Origin: Streptococcus sanguinis SK1 = NCTC 7863
Lineage (GTDB): Bacteria; Bacillota; Bacilli; Lactobacillales; Streptococcaceae
DNA length: 64,000 nt
Assembly (NCBI RefSeq): GCF_000194945.1
Contig: NZ_GL878507.1
Location: 248,001 to 312,000, forward strand
Direction of reading: 5' to 3'
Positions 20,334 through 28,871 of this stretch are shown here, piece after piece; positions within the stretch are counted from its first letter, which is position 1; every line of letters starts with the position of its first letter. Both the position numbers and the translations under genes were made by a program. Under the pieces are notes generated by a model. It saw only the letters and a list, made by a program, of their open reading frames with translations, was not told the origin of the DNA and ran no database searches.

Positions 20334-21326
20334 ATGAATATCTTATTTACATTAAATGATGCGTTTGTACCTCAAGTTGCAACCTGTATGTGTTCTATAT
20401 TTGAGAATAATAAATCTGCAGAGAATATTACAGTATATTTAATTGGCGAGAGGATAAACCAAGAGAATCAAGACAAATTAAAAGGATTCGCTAAAAGTTA
20501 CGATAGAAAAGTTTGTATTATTTCTATAAATAATATCGCAGACTATATTGACTTTGATTTTGATACAAACGGTTGGTCTTCAATTATTTTGGCACGTCTT
20601 TTTTTAGACAAACTTCTTCCACAAGAAGTTGATAGGATCTTATATCTCGATGGAGATACACTAGTTCTAGAAGATATAGGTTCACTTTTTTATAGCGACT
20701 TGGGAGATAAGGTAATAGGTATGTGTCCCGAACCAACTGTGGATAAGTCAAGAAAGGAATTTCTAGCTTTGAAAGAGCACCCCTATCATAATTCGGGTGT
20801 CCTATTGATTGATCTAAAAAAATGGCGTAAGGAAGAGATTGGTAAAAAGGTTATAGAATTTTACCAATTTCACGAAGGAAAGCTATTCGCACCAGACCAA
20901 GATGCCTTAAATGGAGCCTTGAAAGAGCAAATTTTTACTTTGCCAATTTCCTTTAATTATTTTAATATTTATGATGTTTATCCTTATAAAACGTTGAGTG
21001 AATTAAGTAAGCCAACTAAGTTTATATCACAGGAAGATTTTAATCATTTTCGGAAAGCACCTACAATTATTCACTATCTTGGTGAAGAGAGACCTTGGCG
21101 GAAGGGGAATACACATAGATTTAAAAAGGAGTATCTCCATTATCTCCACAAAACTCCATGGAAGGATACACCAATGGAAGAAGGTTGGCAGCTGTATTTT
21201 GTTTGTTTTAGAATCTTTAATATTGTTATGAAGCCTTTTCCAATGCTAAGATATAAGATTATCAATTCCCTAATCCCGAGCTTTATGAAATATAGAAAAA
21301 AACAGTTACAGAAAAACAAAAAATAA
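20334..21326 (+). CDS. Family 8 glycosyltransferase
   Basis: A 330-aa GT8 (retaining, GT-A fold, UDP-glucose or UDP-galactose type donors). The N-terminal ILFTLNDAFVPQVATCMCSI is the usual first strand and helix, the DxD metal motif is Asp106-Gly-Asp108 in LYLDGDTLV, and the HNSGVLLIDLKKWR block plus the DQDALNGAL and HYLGEERPW segments are characteristic. It ends in a Lys-rich tail suggesting peripheral membrane contact. Starts 7 bases after the flippase gene and shares its low GC. Acceptor unknown. Confidence 0.88.
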   Translation: MNILFTLNDAFVPQVATCMCSIFENNKSAENITVYLIGERINQENQDKLKGFAKSYDRKVCIISINNIADYIDFDFDTNGWSSIILARLFLDKLLPQEVDRILYLDGDTLVLEDIGSLFYSDLGDKVIGMCPEPTVDKSRKEFLALKEHPYHNSGVLLIDLKKWRKEEIGKKVIEFYQFHEGKLFAPDQDALNGALKEQIFTLPISFNYFNIYDVYPYKTLSELSKPTKFISQEDFNHFRKAPTIIHYLGEERPWRKGNTHRFKKEYLHYLHKTPWKDTPMEEGWQLYFVCFRIFNIVMKPFPMLRYKIINSLIPSFMKYRKKQLQKNKK

Positions 21327-21362
21327 TGTGATGACATGTTATAGAAAGAATAGATTAAATTA

Positions 21363-22079
21363 ATGAAAGTTTTAATGATAATTCCTGCTTATAATGAGGA
21401 AGAAAGTATTTTAAATACGGTTATGAGCATTGTAGAATATCGGAAGAAAGTTGATTTTGACTTAGACTACGTAGTTATCAATGATGGGTCAGTTGATAGA
21501 ACCAAGGATATTTTGGACAGCCATCATCTGAATGCTATTCATTTGGTTATGAATTTAGGGATTGGCGGAGCTGTTCAGACGGGTTATAAGTATGCTCTTG
21601 AGAAGGATTATGATGTGGCCGTACAGTTTGATGGAGATGGTCAGCATGATATTGAGTCGCTGGATGCTTTGCTGGAGCCTATTCGCCGTCAGCAGGCGGA
21701 TTTGGTTGTTGGTTCTCGTTTTATCGGTGACAAGTCTTCGGAGTTTCAGACGACTTTTATGCGGCGTTTTGGCATTACCATTATTTCAGCTTTTATTAAA
21801 TTAACAACAGGCAAAAGGATTCTGGATACCACATCGGGCTATCGATTGGCTAATCGAGACATTATTAGACAATTCGCTGCGCGCTATCCTATCAAGTATC
21901 CTGAGCCAGAATCAATCGTCCATATCTTGAAGCGGAAATATAAAGTGCTGGAAGCACCAGCCAATATGTTTGAACGTGCAGGAGGAGTCTCTTCGATCAC
22001 TCCGATTAAGTCCATTCGTTATATGATTGAAGTTTGCTCTTCGATCTTGATTGCTGCTTTTATGAAAGAGAGTGAATAA
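21363..22079 (+). CDS. GacI-like polyprenyl-phosphate sugar synthase (GT2)
   Basis: A 238-aa GT2 of the dolichol-phosphate-mannose synthase class: IPAYNEEES at residues 8-16, INDGSVDRT near 39-47, and DGDGQHD at 90-96 for metal-nucleotide binding, then VVGSRF and the TSGYR block. It has no membrane helices of its own. The next gene encodes a DUF2304 protein, the same pair as GacI and GacJ in group A Streptococcus, where GacI makes undecaprenyl-phosphate-GlcNAc and GacJ stimulates it. I infer an undecaprenyl-phosphate sugar product; the sugar is not readable. Starts 36 bases after the GT8 gene and touches the next gene. Confidence 0.85.
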   Translation: MKVLMIIPAYNEEESILNTVMSIVEYRKKVDFDLDYVVINDGSVDRTKDILDSHHLNAIHLVMNLGIGGAVQTGYKYALEKDYDVAVQFDGDGQHDIESLDALLEPIRRQQADLVVGSRFIGDKSSEFQTTFMRRFGITIISAFIKLTTGKRILDTTSGYRLANRDIIRQFAARYPIKYPEPESIVHILKRKYKVLEAPANMFERAGGVSSITPIKSIRYMIEVCSSILIAAFMKESE

Positions 22080-22438
22080 TGTCCATTTTGTCTATTGTTA
22101 TGCTAGTGGCTTCAGTCCTATTCCTGTATTTTGTCTTTCGGAATATCAATCAAAACAATATTTTGTTTGAGCAAGCCTTTATGTGGATTATTATTGGCTT
22201 TGTACTGATTGTTATTTCTGTTTTTGATTGGATTCCCGTTTCGATTGCCAAATTGTTAGGCTTTGAGTTGACCTCAAATTTTGTCATGTCCGTGGCTATC
22301 TTTTTCCTGCTGGTTATTGTTTTTTTACATACTATTTCCATTTCCAAACAAAAGGAGCAAATCAAGCAGTTGGTGCAAGAACTGTCCATCATGAAGCAAA
22401 GAATGTCCAAGTTAGAGAGTGAAAAAGATGAAAAATAA
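22079..22438 (+). CDS. DUF2304 small membrane protein (GacJ-like)
   Basis: A 119-aa protein with three membrane helices (about 4-20, 30-50, 62-84) followed by a charged coiled-coil tail (ISKQKEQIKQLVQELSIM and on to the end). DUF2304 proteins pair with polyprenyl-phosphate GT2 enzymes and raise their activity (GacJ in group A Streptococcus). ATG 22079 overlaps the stop of the GT2 gene by one base, supporting a stoichiometric complex. Confidence 0.83.
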   Translation: MSILSIVMLVASVLFLYFVFRNINQNNILFEQAFMWIIIGFVLIVISVFDWIPVSIAKLLGFELTSNFVMSVAIFFLLVIVFLHTISISKQKEQIKQLVQELSIMKQRMSKLESEKDEK

Positions 22439-23207
22439 CCATACCTGGGTGATTTGCGCCTATGGCGAAAGCGAATTTTTAGAAGCTTGTATCTTGTCTT
22501 TGCAGGCTCAAACCTTGCAATCAAAGATTATCTGCTATAGCTCAACACCGTTGGGTTCAATTAAGCAGCTGTGCCAGAAGTACGGTATTCCTTTTTACAC
22601 GAAAGAAGGCGGTGGTATCGGTAAGGACTGGAATAATGCCCTTACCTTTGTTGAGACTTCTTATGCTACCATTGCTCATCAGGATGACTACTATGAGCCA
22701 ACTTATTTAGAAGCAGTGATGCAGAAGATAGAGCAGTCTAAGGATATTCTCATTGCCTATACAGACTACTTTGAAGAGAAAAATGGAGTCAAAATTCCGG
22801 CTAATACCAATCTGAAAATCAAGACTCTCATGCTTAAAACCTTAAATCTGATGCCATCCAGTCGTTTTTGGAGAAATCGGGTTCTAGCTTTTGGCAATCC
22901 CATTTCCTGTCCGGCGGTGACATACAATTTAGAGGCATTAAGGGATTTTCGATTTGATGAGGAAATGCGCGTGAGTCTGGATTGGTACGCTTGGTACAAG
23001 ATTAGCGCCTATAAGGGTCGCTTTGCTTATATTTCTGAGAAGCTTATGTGCCACCGGATTCATGGAGAGTCGGAAACAACCAAGACCATTTCAGATAATA
23101 CTCGAACCAAAGAGGACTTGTTTATGTATCAGCTTTTCTGGCCAAAGTGGGTGGCTAATCTGATAAATAAAGCATACATGAAGAGTCAAGATGCTAACTC
23201 AAACTAA
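22428..23207 (+). CDS. Family 2 glycosyltransferase
   Basis: A 259-aa GT2-type enzyme: WVICAYGESEFLEACILSLQAQ as first strand and helix, a donor-binding region around GIGKDWNNAL, and HQDDYYEP as the metal-binding acidic motif near residues 81-88. The C-terminal part has a basic, hydrophobic segment that may touch the membrane. ATG 22428 (rather than GTG 22419) is preferred; it overlaps the DUF2304 gene by 11 bases. Probably adds one sugar to the lipid-linked intermediate; donor unknown. Confidence 0.8.
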   Translation: MKNNHTWVICAYGESEFLEACILSLQAQTLQSKIICYSSTPLGSIKQLCQKYGIPFYTKEGGGIGKDWNNALTFVETSYATIAHQDDYYEPTYLEAVMQKIEQSKDILIAYTDYFEEKNGVKIPANTNLKIKTLMLKTLNLMPSSRFWRNRVLAFGNPISCPAVTYNLEALRDFRFDEEMRVSLDWYAWYKISAYKGRFAYISEKLMCHRIHGESETTKTISDNTRTKEDLFMYQLFWPKWVANLINKAYMKSQDANSN

Positions 23208-23231
23208 TAGAGTTATTTACAAGGAAAGTAT

Positions 23232-26213
23232 ATGAAAGATTTAATATCTGTTGTTGTAACTTGTTACAACCATCAAGATTACATTGAACAGTGTTTGCGC
23301 AGTATTTTTGCTCAGACCTATCGAAATATTGAGTTACTGGTATTGGATGATGGCTCCTCTGACCATTCTGCTGAAATCATAGAGTCTGTCTTGGTGGATT
23401 CCCCTTTTCCGACGCGGTTTGAAAGCCATGAAAACATGGGGGTTGTCAAGACAAGAAACAAGGCTTTGCAGCAAATTCAAGGCACTTATTTTATTTTTGT
23501 GGATAGTGACGATTTTCTGGATTCAGACTATATTGAGAGCTTCTACACAACCATGGTGCAAGAGGAAGCAGATATTGTCTATGGGGATTTGTATGATCCT
23601 GATAAAAAGGAGTTTTACCTTAAATCACGGCCATTTGACAAGCTAGCTTTCTTAACAGAGAATTATATTTCCAACTGTTCCCTCATTCGTCGTTCGGTTG
23701 CTGATGGTATTTATTATGATGAAGCGCTGAATCGTGAAAAACTGGAGGACTATGATTTCCTTTTAAACTTAATTATCAATCAAGGAGCGAGACCAGTTTA
23801 TGATTCAAAAACAAAGCTGAATTACCGGGTCTTTGATAAGGAATCAATCTCTAAACGGGATTCTACGAGATATCATTACGAAATGTATCTGAAAATTCTG
23901 CGTAAGTATGTAAAACAGATACCAGATGAAATATATCAAGCTCTGGGCAAAAACATATTCACACTGGAAGGTCGTTTGGATGAACTGATTCAGCATATGG
24001 ATAAAGTGAACGACTATGTTCTTGAACTGCAGGAGGATCAGCGGCAGTTACATAAAAATCTAGACTCCTTGAAATCCAGACTGAGAACGATAAAGGAACA
24101 GCGGGATGATGCTATTCAGGAGCAGTTTCGTATTCGACGCTCTATTTCCTATCGCCTGGGGAATGGTGTGATTACGCCATTGAAACGTCTGGCTCGATTA
24201 GTCAAAAATCCTCGCAGTATCAAAGCTGTTTTAAGTCGGATTAAGCAACAGCTGGTTCGTTTGAAACGCCAAGTTAAGTCTCCTAAGGTTTATTATTATC
24301 AATGGCTGCGGAACTCTCAAAGGGAAAAAGCTCTTGCTTCAGTTTCAAGCGGCGAAAAAGTCTTAGTCTATGTCATTTTTGAATCCGAGCCACGCTTACA
24401 GCAGTACAAACTTATCTTTTTAGAAAAGTTAGCAGCGTTGGCTGATAAGACTCTCATCGTCGTTAATGGTGGACTGGCTGCAGAGGATTTAGAAACTATA
24501 GAGCATTATGGGCAAGTCTTGGTGCGGGATAATAGTGGTTATGATACGGCAGCTTTTCGTGAAGGCATTCTTTCCTTAGGAAAGGAAAAGCTGCAACATT
24601 GTTCTCAGCTGATGCTCGTCAATGACACCAATATCGGACCTATGAGTGATTTGGCGGCTGTCTTTCAAACTATGGCAGGCAGAAATCTTGACTTTTGGGG
24701 AATTTCCTATGGTGAGACCCAGGAAGATATCACTGGATTTAACCGCTATGGTTACATTCCCAATCATCTACAGTCTTATTTTTTGGTGATTGAGCCTTTG
24801 CTGCTTCAGTCCGAAGAATTCTACGACTATTGGCAAGTGCTGACTGATACGGATTCAAGGGAAGAAGCAATCGGAAAGCATGAAACGACTTTTACCAAGT
24901 ACTTTGCTGACTTGGGCTATCGTTACGATGCCTTGGTTCACGAAAATCAGGATTCTGCTATGTATATTCATCCATTAAGGATGTTAAAGGCGGGCAGTCC
25001 TCTGATTAAGTATACTTCTTTGAAGAATTATGATGATCAGCAGTTTTTATGGCAGGGTCTGGAAAGAGAGTCAGAGGTTCCTGATGTATTGGACTATGTT
25101 CGGGAGAAGACAGACTACCCAGTAGAAATTCTTGAGAACATTGTTCAAAAATTCAAAGATGTGCCTCGTGATCAATATATCCTCATCATTGACGGTGTAG
25201 AGAATATCATTCCGCAGTGTACGCGCTACCGTGTACTCAATAAGGCAGAGCAGCTTAGAAAGAATGGCTTTGCAGTAAAAGCGGTCAATGCGTCTGAGTT
25301 TAGTCTGACTCAAGCCCAGTATGCCAGCCACATCATTATCTACCGCGCTCCTTGGTCCGCTCAACTCCAGCTTTTATGTGATTTGGCTCGGGAGGAGCAT
25401 AAGCCAGTTTATTTTGATATTGATGATTTGGTCTTTGATACCCTTTATACCGACCAGCTAAGCTATACTCAAGGCTTGTCTGAGAAGGAAAAGGGCAATT
25501 ACGATGCTGGTGTCAAGAATTACGGGAAAATGTTGGCGGCTTGTGATGGGGCGATTACCTCTACGAATCAGCTAAAAGAGGAATTGTTCAAATACAAGGA
25601 TACAGTTCTGCTGAATCGTAATCTGGCGTCCAGCGAATTGATTGCGGTTAGCTCGCAGTTCTTGAAGGAAGACTTTGGTGTAGACGACAGAATCAAAATC
25701 GGTTATTTCTCTGGCTCCATCAGCCACAATGAGAATTTTGAGCTCATCAAGCCAGCTATCAAAGAAGTGCTGGACAACTACCCAACCGTGGAGCTTCATA
25801 TTGTAGGGCACTTAGATATCCCGCAGGATATGAAACAATATTCGCGGCGTATTATCGTCCATGAGTATGTGGACTGGAAGGCCTTGCCTCAGTTGATTAG
25901 TCAGGTTGATATTAATCTAGCTCCGTTGGTTGACTCAGTCTTTAATCGGGCCAAGTCAGAAATCAAGTGGATAGAAGCAGCTCTAGTAAAGGTACCAACG
26001 ATTGCCAGTCATATCGGGGCCTTTGCGGACATGGTGATTGACGGTCAGACGGGACTTTTGGCTAAAGATAGTGAATGGAAAGAAAAGCTAGAAAGCCTGA
26101 TTCTTTCTGCGGATTTACGTAGAGAACTGGCGGAGAATGCCTACGCTTTTGTATTAGAAAATTGCAGTTTAGATAAAAAAGATGAAATGGTGACTTATTT
26201 TGAAAAGAAATAA
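23232..26213 (+). CDS. Three-domain glycosyltransferase (GT2 + RgpF-like + GT4-like)
   Basis: A 993-aa protein with three catalytic-looking parts. Residues 1 to about 215 are GT2 (VVTCYNHQDYIEQCLRSIF, VLDDGSSD, IFVDSDDFLD). A Glu/Arg-rich coiled coil spans about 240-290. Residues about 370-625 match the rhamnan synthesis F domain (RDNSGYDTAAFREG, LMLVNDTNIGPMSDL, LDFWGISYG), plainly homologous to RgpF encoded at 33 kb. From about 650 to the end is a GT4-like domain with PVYFDIDDLVFD, IGYFSGSISHNENFE and the EIKWIEAALVKVPTIAS donor site. It may build a multi-sugar segment including rhamnose on one polypeptide. Terminal overlap with the next gene is 14 bases. Confidence 0.82.
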   Translation: MKDLISVVVTCYNHQDYIEQCLRSIFAQTYRNIELLVLDDGSSDHSAEIIESVLVDSPFPTRFESHENMGVVKTRNKALQQIQGTYFIFVDSDDFLDSDYIESFYTTMVQEEADIVYGDLYDPDKKEFYLKSRPFDKLAFLTENYISNCSLIRRSVADGIYYDEALNREKLEDYDFLLNLIINQGARPVYDSKTKLNYRVFDKESISKRDSTRYHYEMYLKILRKYVKQIPDEIYQALGKNIFTLEGRLDELIQHMDKVNDYVLELQEDQRQLHKNLDSLKSRLRTIKEQRDDAIQEQFRIRRSISYRLGNGVITPLKRLARLVKNPRSIKAVLSRIKQQLVRLKRQVKSPKVYYYQWLRNSQREKALASVSSGEKVLVYVIFESEPRLQQYKLIFLEKLAALADKTLIVVNGGLAAEDLETIEHYGQVLVRDNSGYDTAAFREGILSLGKEKLQHCSQLMLVNDTNIGPMSDLAAVFQTMAGRNLDFWGISYGETQEDITGFNRYGYIPNHLQSYFLVIEPLLLQSEEFYDYWQVLTDTDSREEAIGKHETTFTKYFADLGYRYDALVHENQDSAMYIHPLRMLKAGSPLIKYTSLKNYDDQQFLWQGLERESEVPDVLDYVREKTDYPVEILENIVQKFKDVPRDQYILIIDGVENIIPQCTRYRVLNKAEQLRKNGFAVKAVNASEFSLTQAQYASHIIIYRAPWSAQLQLLCDLAREEHKPVYFDIDDLVFDTLYTDQLSYTQGLSEKEKGNYDAGVKNYGKMLAACDGAITSTNQLKEELFKYKDTVLLNRNLASSELIAVSSQFLKEDFGVDDRIKIGYFSGSISHNENFELIKPAIKEVLDNYPTVELHIVGHLDIPQDMKQYSRRIIVHEYVDWKALPQLISQVDINLAPLVDSVFNRAKSEIKWIEAALVKVPTIASHIGAFADMVIDGQTGLLAKDSEWKEKLESLILSADLRRELAENAYAFVLENCSLDKKDEMVTYFEKK

Positions 26214-27507
26214 AGAAGTCAAAGTCGAGAATATTTTCTTGTTACTGGCAAGTGTATTTGTCTTGACTTTTATGATTGCACAGCCGATTAATCGGGTGCC
26301 TGATGAGACCAATCATGCTCGTATGACATGGGAAATCTTCCATAAACCGACCAATCGAACATATAAATGGATGGACAAAATCCCATCTACTCCGAATGTT
26401 TCGCCGGCAGAGTACAAGCAGCTGTTCTCAGAGAAGATAGATTTGGCGCAAGAAGAGTTTGCCTTTGGCTTTAATCTCAAGGCTGTCTCTTTCCTGCCTC
26501 AGCTGCTAGGTATGACCTTAGGAAGCTTGCTTTATCCGTCAGTAGGCTTCATCGTGATGATGGGGCGGTTCTTTAATGCCTTAGCATACATCATCGGGGT
26601 TTATCTGCTGATTAAATATTTCAAATATGGCAAAAAAGCTCTACTTTTCCTATCTCTTTTGCCTATTATGGTCCAGCAGGCAGCTTCTCTCTCTTATGAT
26701 GTGATGAGCTATCTGGAGATTATGCTGGCGGTTGGCTTTTTGACCAATATTGCCTACCATAAGAAGTTCACTAATAGAAATGTACTGGAGCTTTTGGTGA
26801 TTTCTATAGGACTCTTTGTCACCAAACCGAATAATGTCCTTTTATTAGGCTTGCTGCCTTTTGTTGACTTTGAGTTTGAAGGATTCCTTGCGGTTCTGAA
26901 CAAGCCTTTTCTTGCAACCAAAGCTTTTGTAGCTCGTTATCGCCCTATCTTCTATGTACTTGGCTTTTCAGCTTTCTTTCTTGCCTTGCATCTGGCATTT
27001 CGCAATCAGGGAGGGCTATTGCACTATGGCCAAGTCTTGCTGAATACGCTCTTTAAGCAAAGTGTTAATGGCGACTTGAATACAATTTTGACAATCGGTA
27101 TGTTTGGCTTTTTGGGGAATTTTACTATCCAGCTGCCGCTTTGGTTGATTTTTATCGATGTGGTAGTCTTGGCGCTTATCTTCTTGCAATCGCAGAAAGA
27201 TTTTATGACCAAGGGTTATACAGTCATGTCGCGTTATCTGTTTCTGGTTCAAGTGATTGCTGTTGTGTCAATTATGTATCTGCAGTGGACGCCCATTGTC
27301 CTCGGTAAAGGTGCTATGATATCAGTTGGTGCTCAGGGACGTTATTTTACACCCTTCCTGATTTTACTGCTACCAACTGTTGCTAATCTAGGAACCTTGG
27401 ACATTAAAGACAGAGTGGTGAATCGAATGATGGTTGGGACTCTGGTAGCTAACTTCTTGGTTTCCCTCTACTTGATGGTGCCCTTTTATTGGAATGTATT
27501 AGGATAA
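26200..27507 (+). CDS. DUF2142 polytopic membrane protein, candidate GT-C transferase
   Basis: A 435-aa protein with about eleven hydrophobic helices. After helix 1 comes the DUF2142 signature PINRVPDETNHARMTWEIF, whose acidic residues on the outer face resemble the GT-C aspartate loop. I infer that it uses the undecaprenyl-phosphate sugar made by the GT2/DUF2304 pair and transfers it to the polysaccharide outside the membrane, the job of GacL in group A Streptococcus. The start is TTG 26200 with GGTGA upstream, overlapping the previous gene by 14 bases. Confidence 0.72.
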   Translation: MKRNKEVKVENIFLLLASVFVLTFMIAQPINRVPDETNHARMTWEIFHKPTNRTYKWMDKIPSTPNVSPAEYKQLFSEKIDLAQEEFAFGFNLKAVSFLPQLLGMTLGSLLYPSVGFIVMMGRFFNALAYIIGVYLLIKYFKYGKKALLFLSLLPIMVQQAASLSYDVMSYLEIMLAVGFLTNIAYHKKFTNRNVLELLVISIGLFVTKPNNVLLLGLLPFVDFEFEGFLAVLNKPFLATKAFVARYRPIFYVLGFSAFFLALHLAFRNQGGLLHYGQVLLNTLFKQSVNGDLNTILTIGMFGFLGNFTIQLPLWLIFIDVVVLALIFLQSQKDFMTKGYTVMSRYLFLVQVIAVVSIMYLQWTPIVLGKGAMISVGAQGRYFTPFLILLLPTVANLGTLDIKDRVVNRMMVGTLVANFLVSLYLMVPFYWNVLG

Positions 27508-27510
27508 GCT

Positions 27511-28758
27511 ATGAAAAAAAAGATATTATTCATTTCGCCGACTGGAACGCTGGATAATGGAGCTGAAATCTCTATTGTCAATTTGATGGAATACCTGGTA
27601 GAGACGGGCCATCAGGTTATCAATGCGATTCCGGATTATCATGTAGCCGTTCAGCAGGACTATATCTCCAGCCTGGCGGCCTTGGGTATTGAGACTGTAG
27701 CCTTGCCGTCAGTTAAATGGTGGTGGGAGGACTCGCCTGGTGGCCTGCCAGGTAGTCCTGAGTCTAGAGCTCGGTCTTATCAGGATAATACCTCAGCGCT
27801 CAGAAAGATACTAACGGAGCGAAAGATTGATTTGGTTATTACCAATACGGTCAATATGTTTCAAGGAGCAGTGGCAGCGGCCTGCGAGGATGTTCCGCAT
27901 TTCTGGCTGATTCATGAATTTCCTGACGGAGAGTTTGGCTACTATAAGGAAAAGCTAGATTTTATCAGTGATTATTCGCAGGAAATATTTGCAGTTAGAG
28001 GAGCCTTGCAGAGACAGCTGCAGAATCTGCTGCCAGACAGAAAAGTCTTGTCTTTTGCCCCTTTTACGAAAATTTATCCTACTGATACAGGAGAAAGGGA
28101 TGGAGTCGAAAGGCGTATCGTGTCAGTTGGACGTTTGACAGAGCGGAAAAATCAATTAGAATTGATAAAGGCCTATAACCAGCTATCTCAGCCAAAACCG
28201 GCCTTAGTTTTTATCGGTGCCTGGGATGAGGAGTACAAAAAAAGATGCGATACTTATATCTCTGAACACCAGATAAAAAATATTAGCTTCCTGGGACACA
28301 AGGACAATCCTTGGGCAGAGGTGACGGCAGCAGACCTAGCGGTATTTCCGTCTGCGATGGAAACCTTTGGTTTAGTCTATATTGAAGCGATTATGAATGG
28401 CCTTCCGACCATTTTGTCAGACAATCCTGGTCACCTATCCGCCTATGAAATCTTTGAAGAAGGTCAGCTCTATTCATCTGGTAATATCGAGGAGTTGGCT
28501 GATAAGATAAACCTTGCCTTGGCAAACTTTGAGGGATTAAAAGACCAGTCGGTGGCCAATCTTGGCAAAATCCAAGAGCGCTACACAGTTCAGAGTGTTT
28601 ACCAGACCTTATTGGATAAGATTGAAAACACTGAGATGTACAAGGCTAACTCCTTGCGCCATGTCAAGTGCTTATTGGATACAAATTTACCTTCTCAACA
28701 AGCCAGCTCTTTCTTACGCAAAGTGAAAAATAAGCTGCTTTCTGGTAGAAGAGGTTAA
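27511..28758 (+). CDS. Family 4 glycosyltransferase
   Basis: A 415-aa GT-B fold enzyme. The N-terminal half carries ISPTGTLDNGAEISIVNLMEYL (family-typical glycine loop and helix); the C-terminal half has SVGRLTERKNQLELIKAY, then the E-x7-E donor motif in METFGLVYIEAIMNGLP near residues 287-303. It likely uses a nucleotide sugar on a lipid-linked acceptor in the cytoplasm. Last gene of the first polysaccharide block: 3 bases after the DUF2142 gene and followed by a strong terminator. Confidence 0.85.
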   Translation: MKKKILFISPTGTLDNGAEISIVNLMEYLVETGHQVINAIPDYHVAVQQDYISSLAALGIETVALPSVKWWWEDSPGGLPGSPESRARSYQDNTSALRKILTERKIDLVITNTVNMFQGAVAAACEDVPHFWLIHEFPDGEFGYYKEKLDFISDYSQEIFAVRGALQRQLQNLLPDRKVLSFAPFTKIYPTDTGERDGVERRIVSVGRLTERKNQLELIKAYNQLSQPKPALVFIGAWDEEYKKRCDTYISEHQIKNISFLGHKDNPWAEVTAADLAVFPSAMETFGLVYIEAIMNGLPTILSDNPGHLSAYEIFEEGQLYSSGNIEELADKINLALANFEGLKDQSVANLGKIQERYTVQSVYQTLLDKIENTEMYKANSLRHVKCLLDTNLPSQQASSFLRKVKNKLLSGRRG

Positions 28759-28764
28759 AGAAAG

Positions 28765-28804
28765 AAAAGGACAAGTGCAGCCGTGGCTCTACCTGTCCTT
28801 TTTG
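28765..28804 (+). terminator. Terminator between the two polysaccharide blocks
   Basis: AAAAGGACA pairs with TGTCCTTTT, with an inner AGCC/GGCT hairpin, ending in T5. It separates the variable module from rgpA. Confidence 0.82.
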
Positions 28805-28827
28805 TATTATACAAACACACTAGAAAG

Positions 28828-28836
28828 TGGTATAAT
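28828..28836 (+). promoter_or_regulatory. Extended -10 promoter of the rgp core operon
   Basis: TG-G-TATAAT 36 bases upstream of rgpA ATG 28872. A GAGGGAAATC ribosome site follows. No convincing -35. Confidence 0.65.
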
Positions 28837-28871
28837 AGAATGGATTGTAAAATCTTGAATTGAGGGAAATC

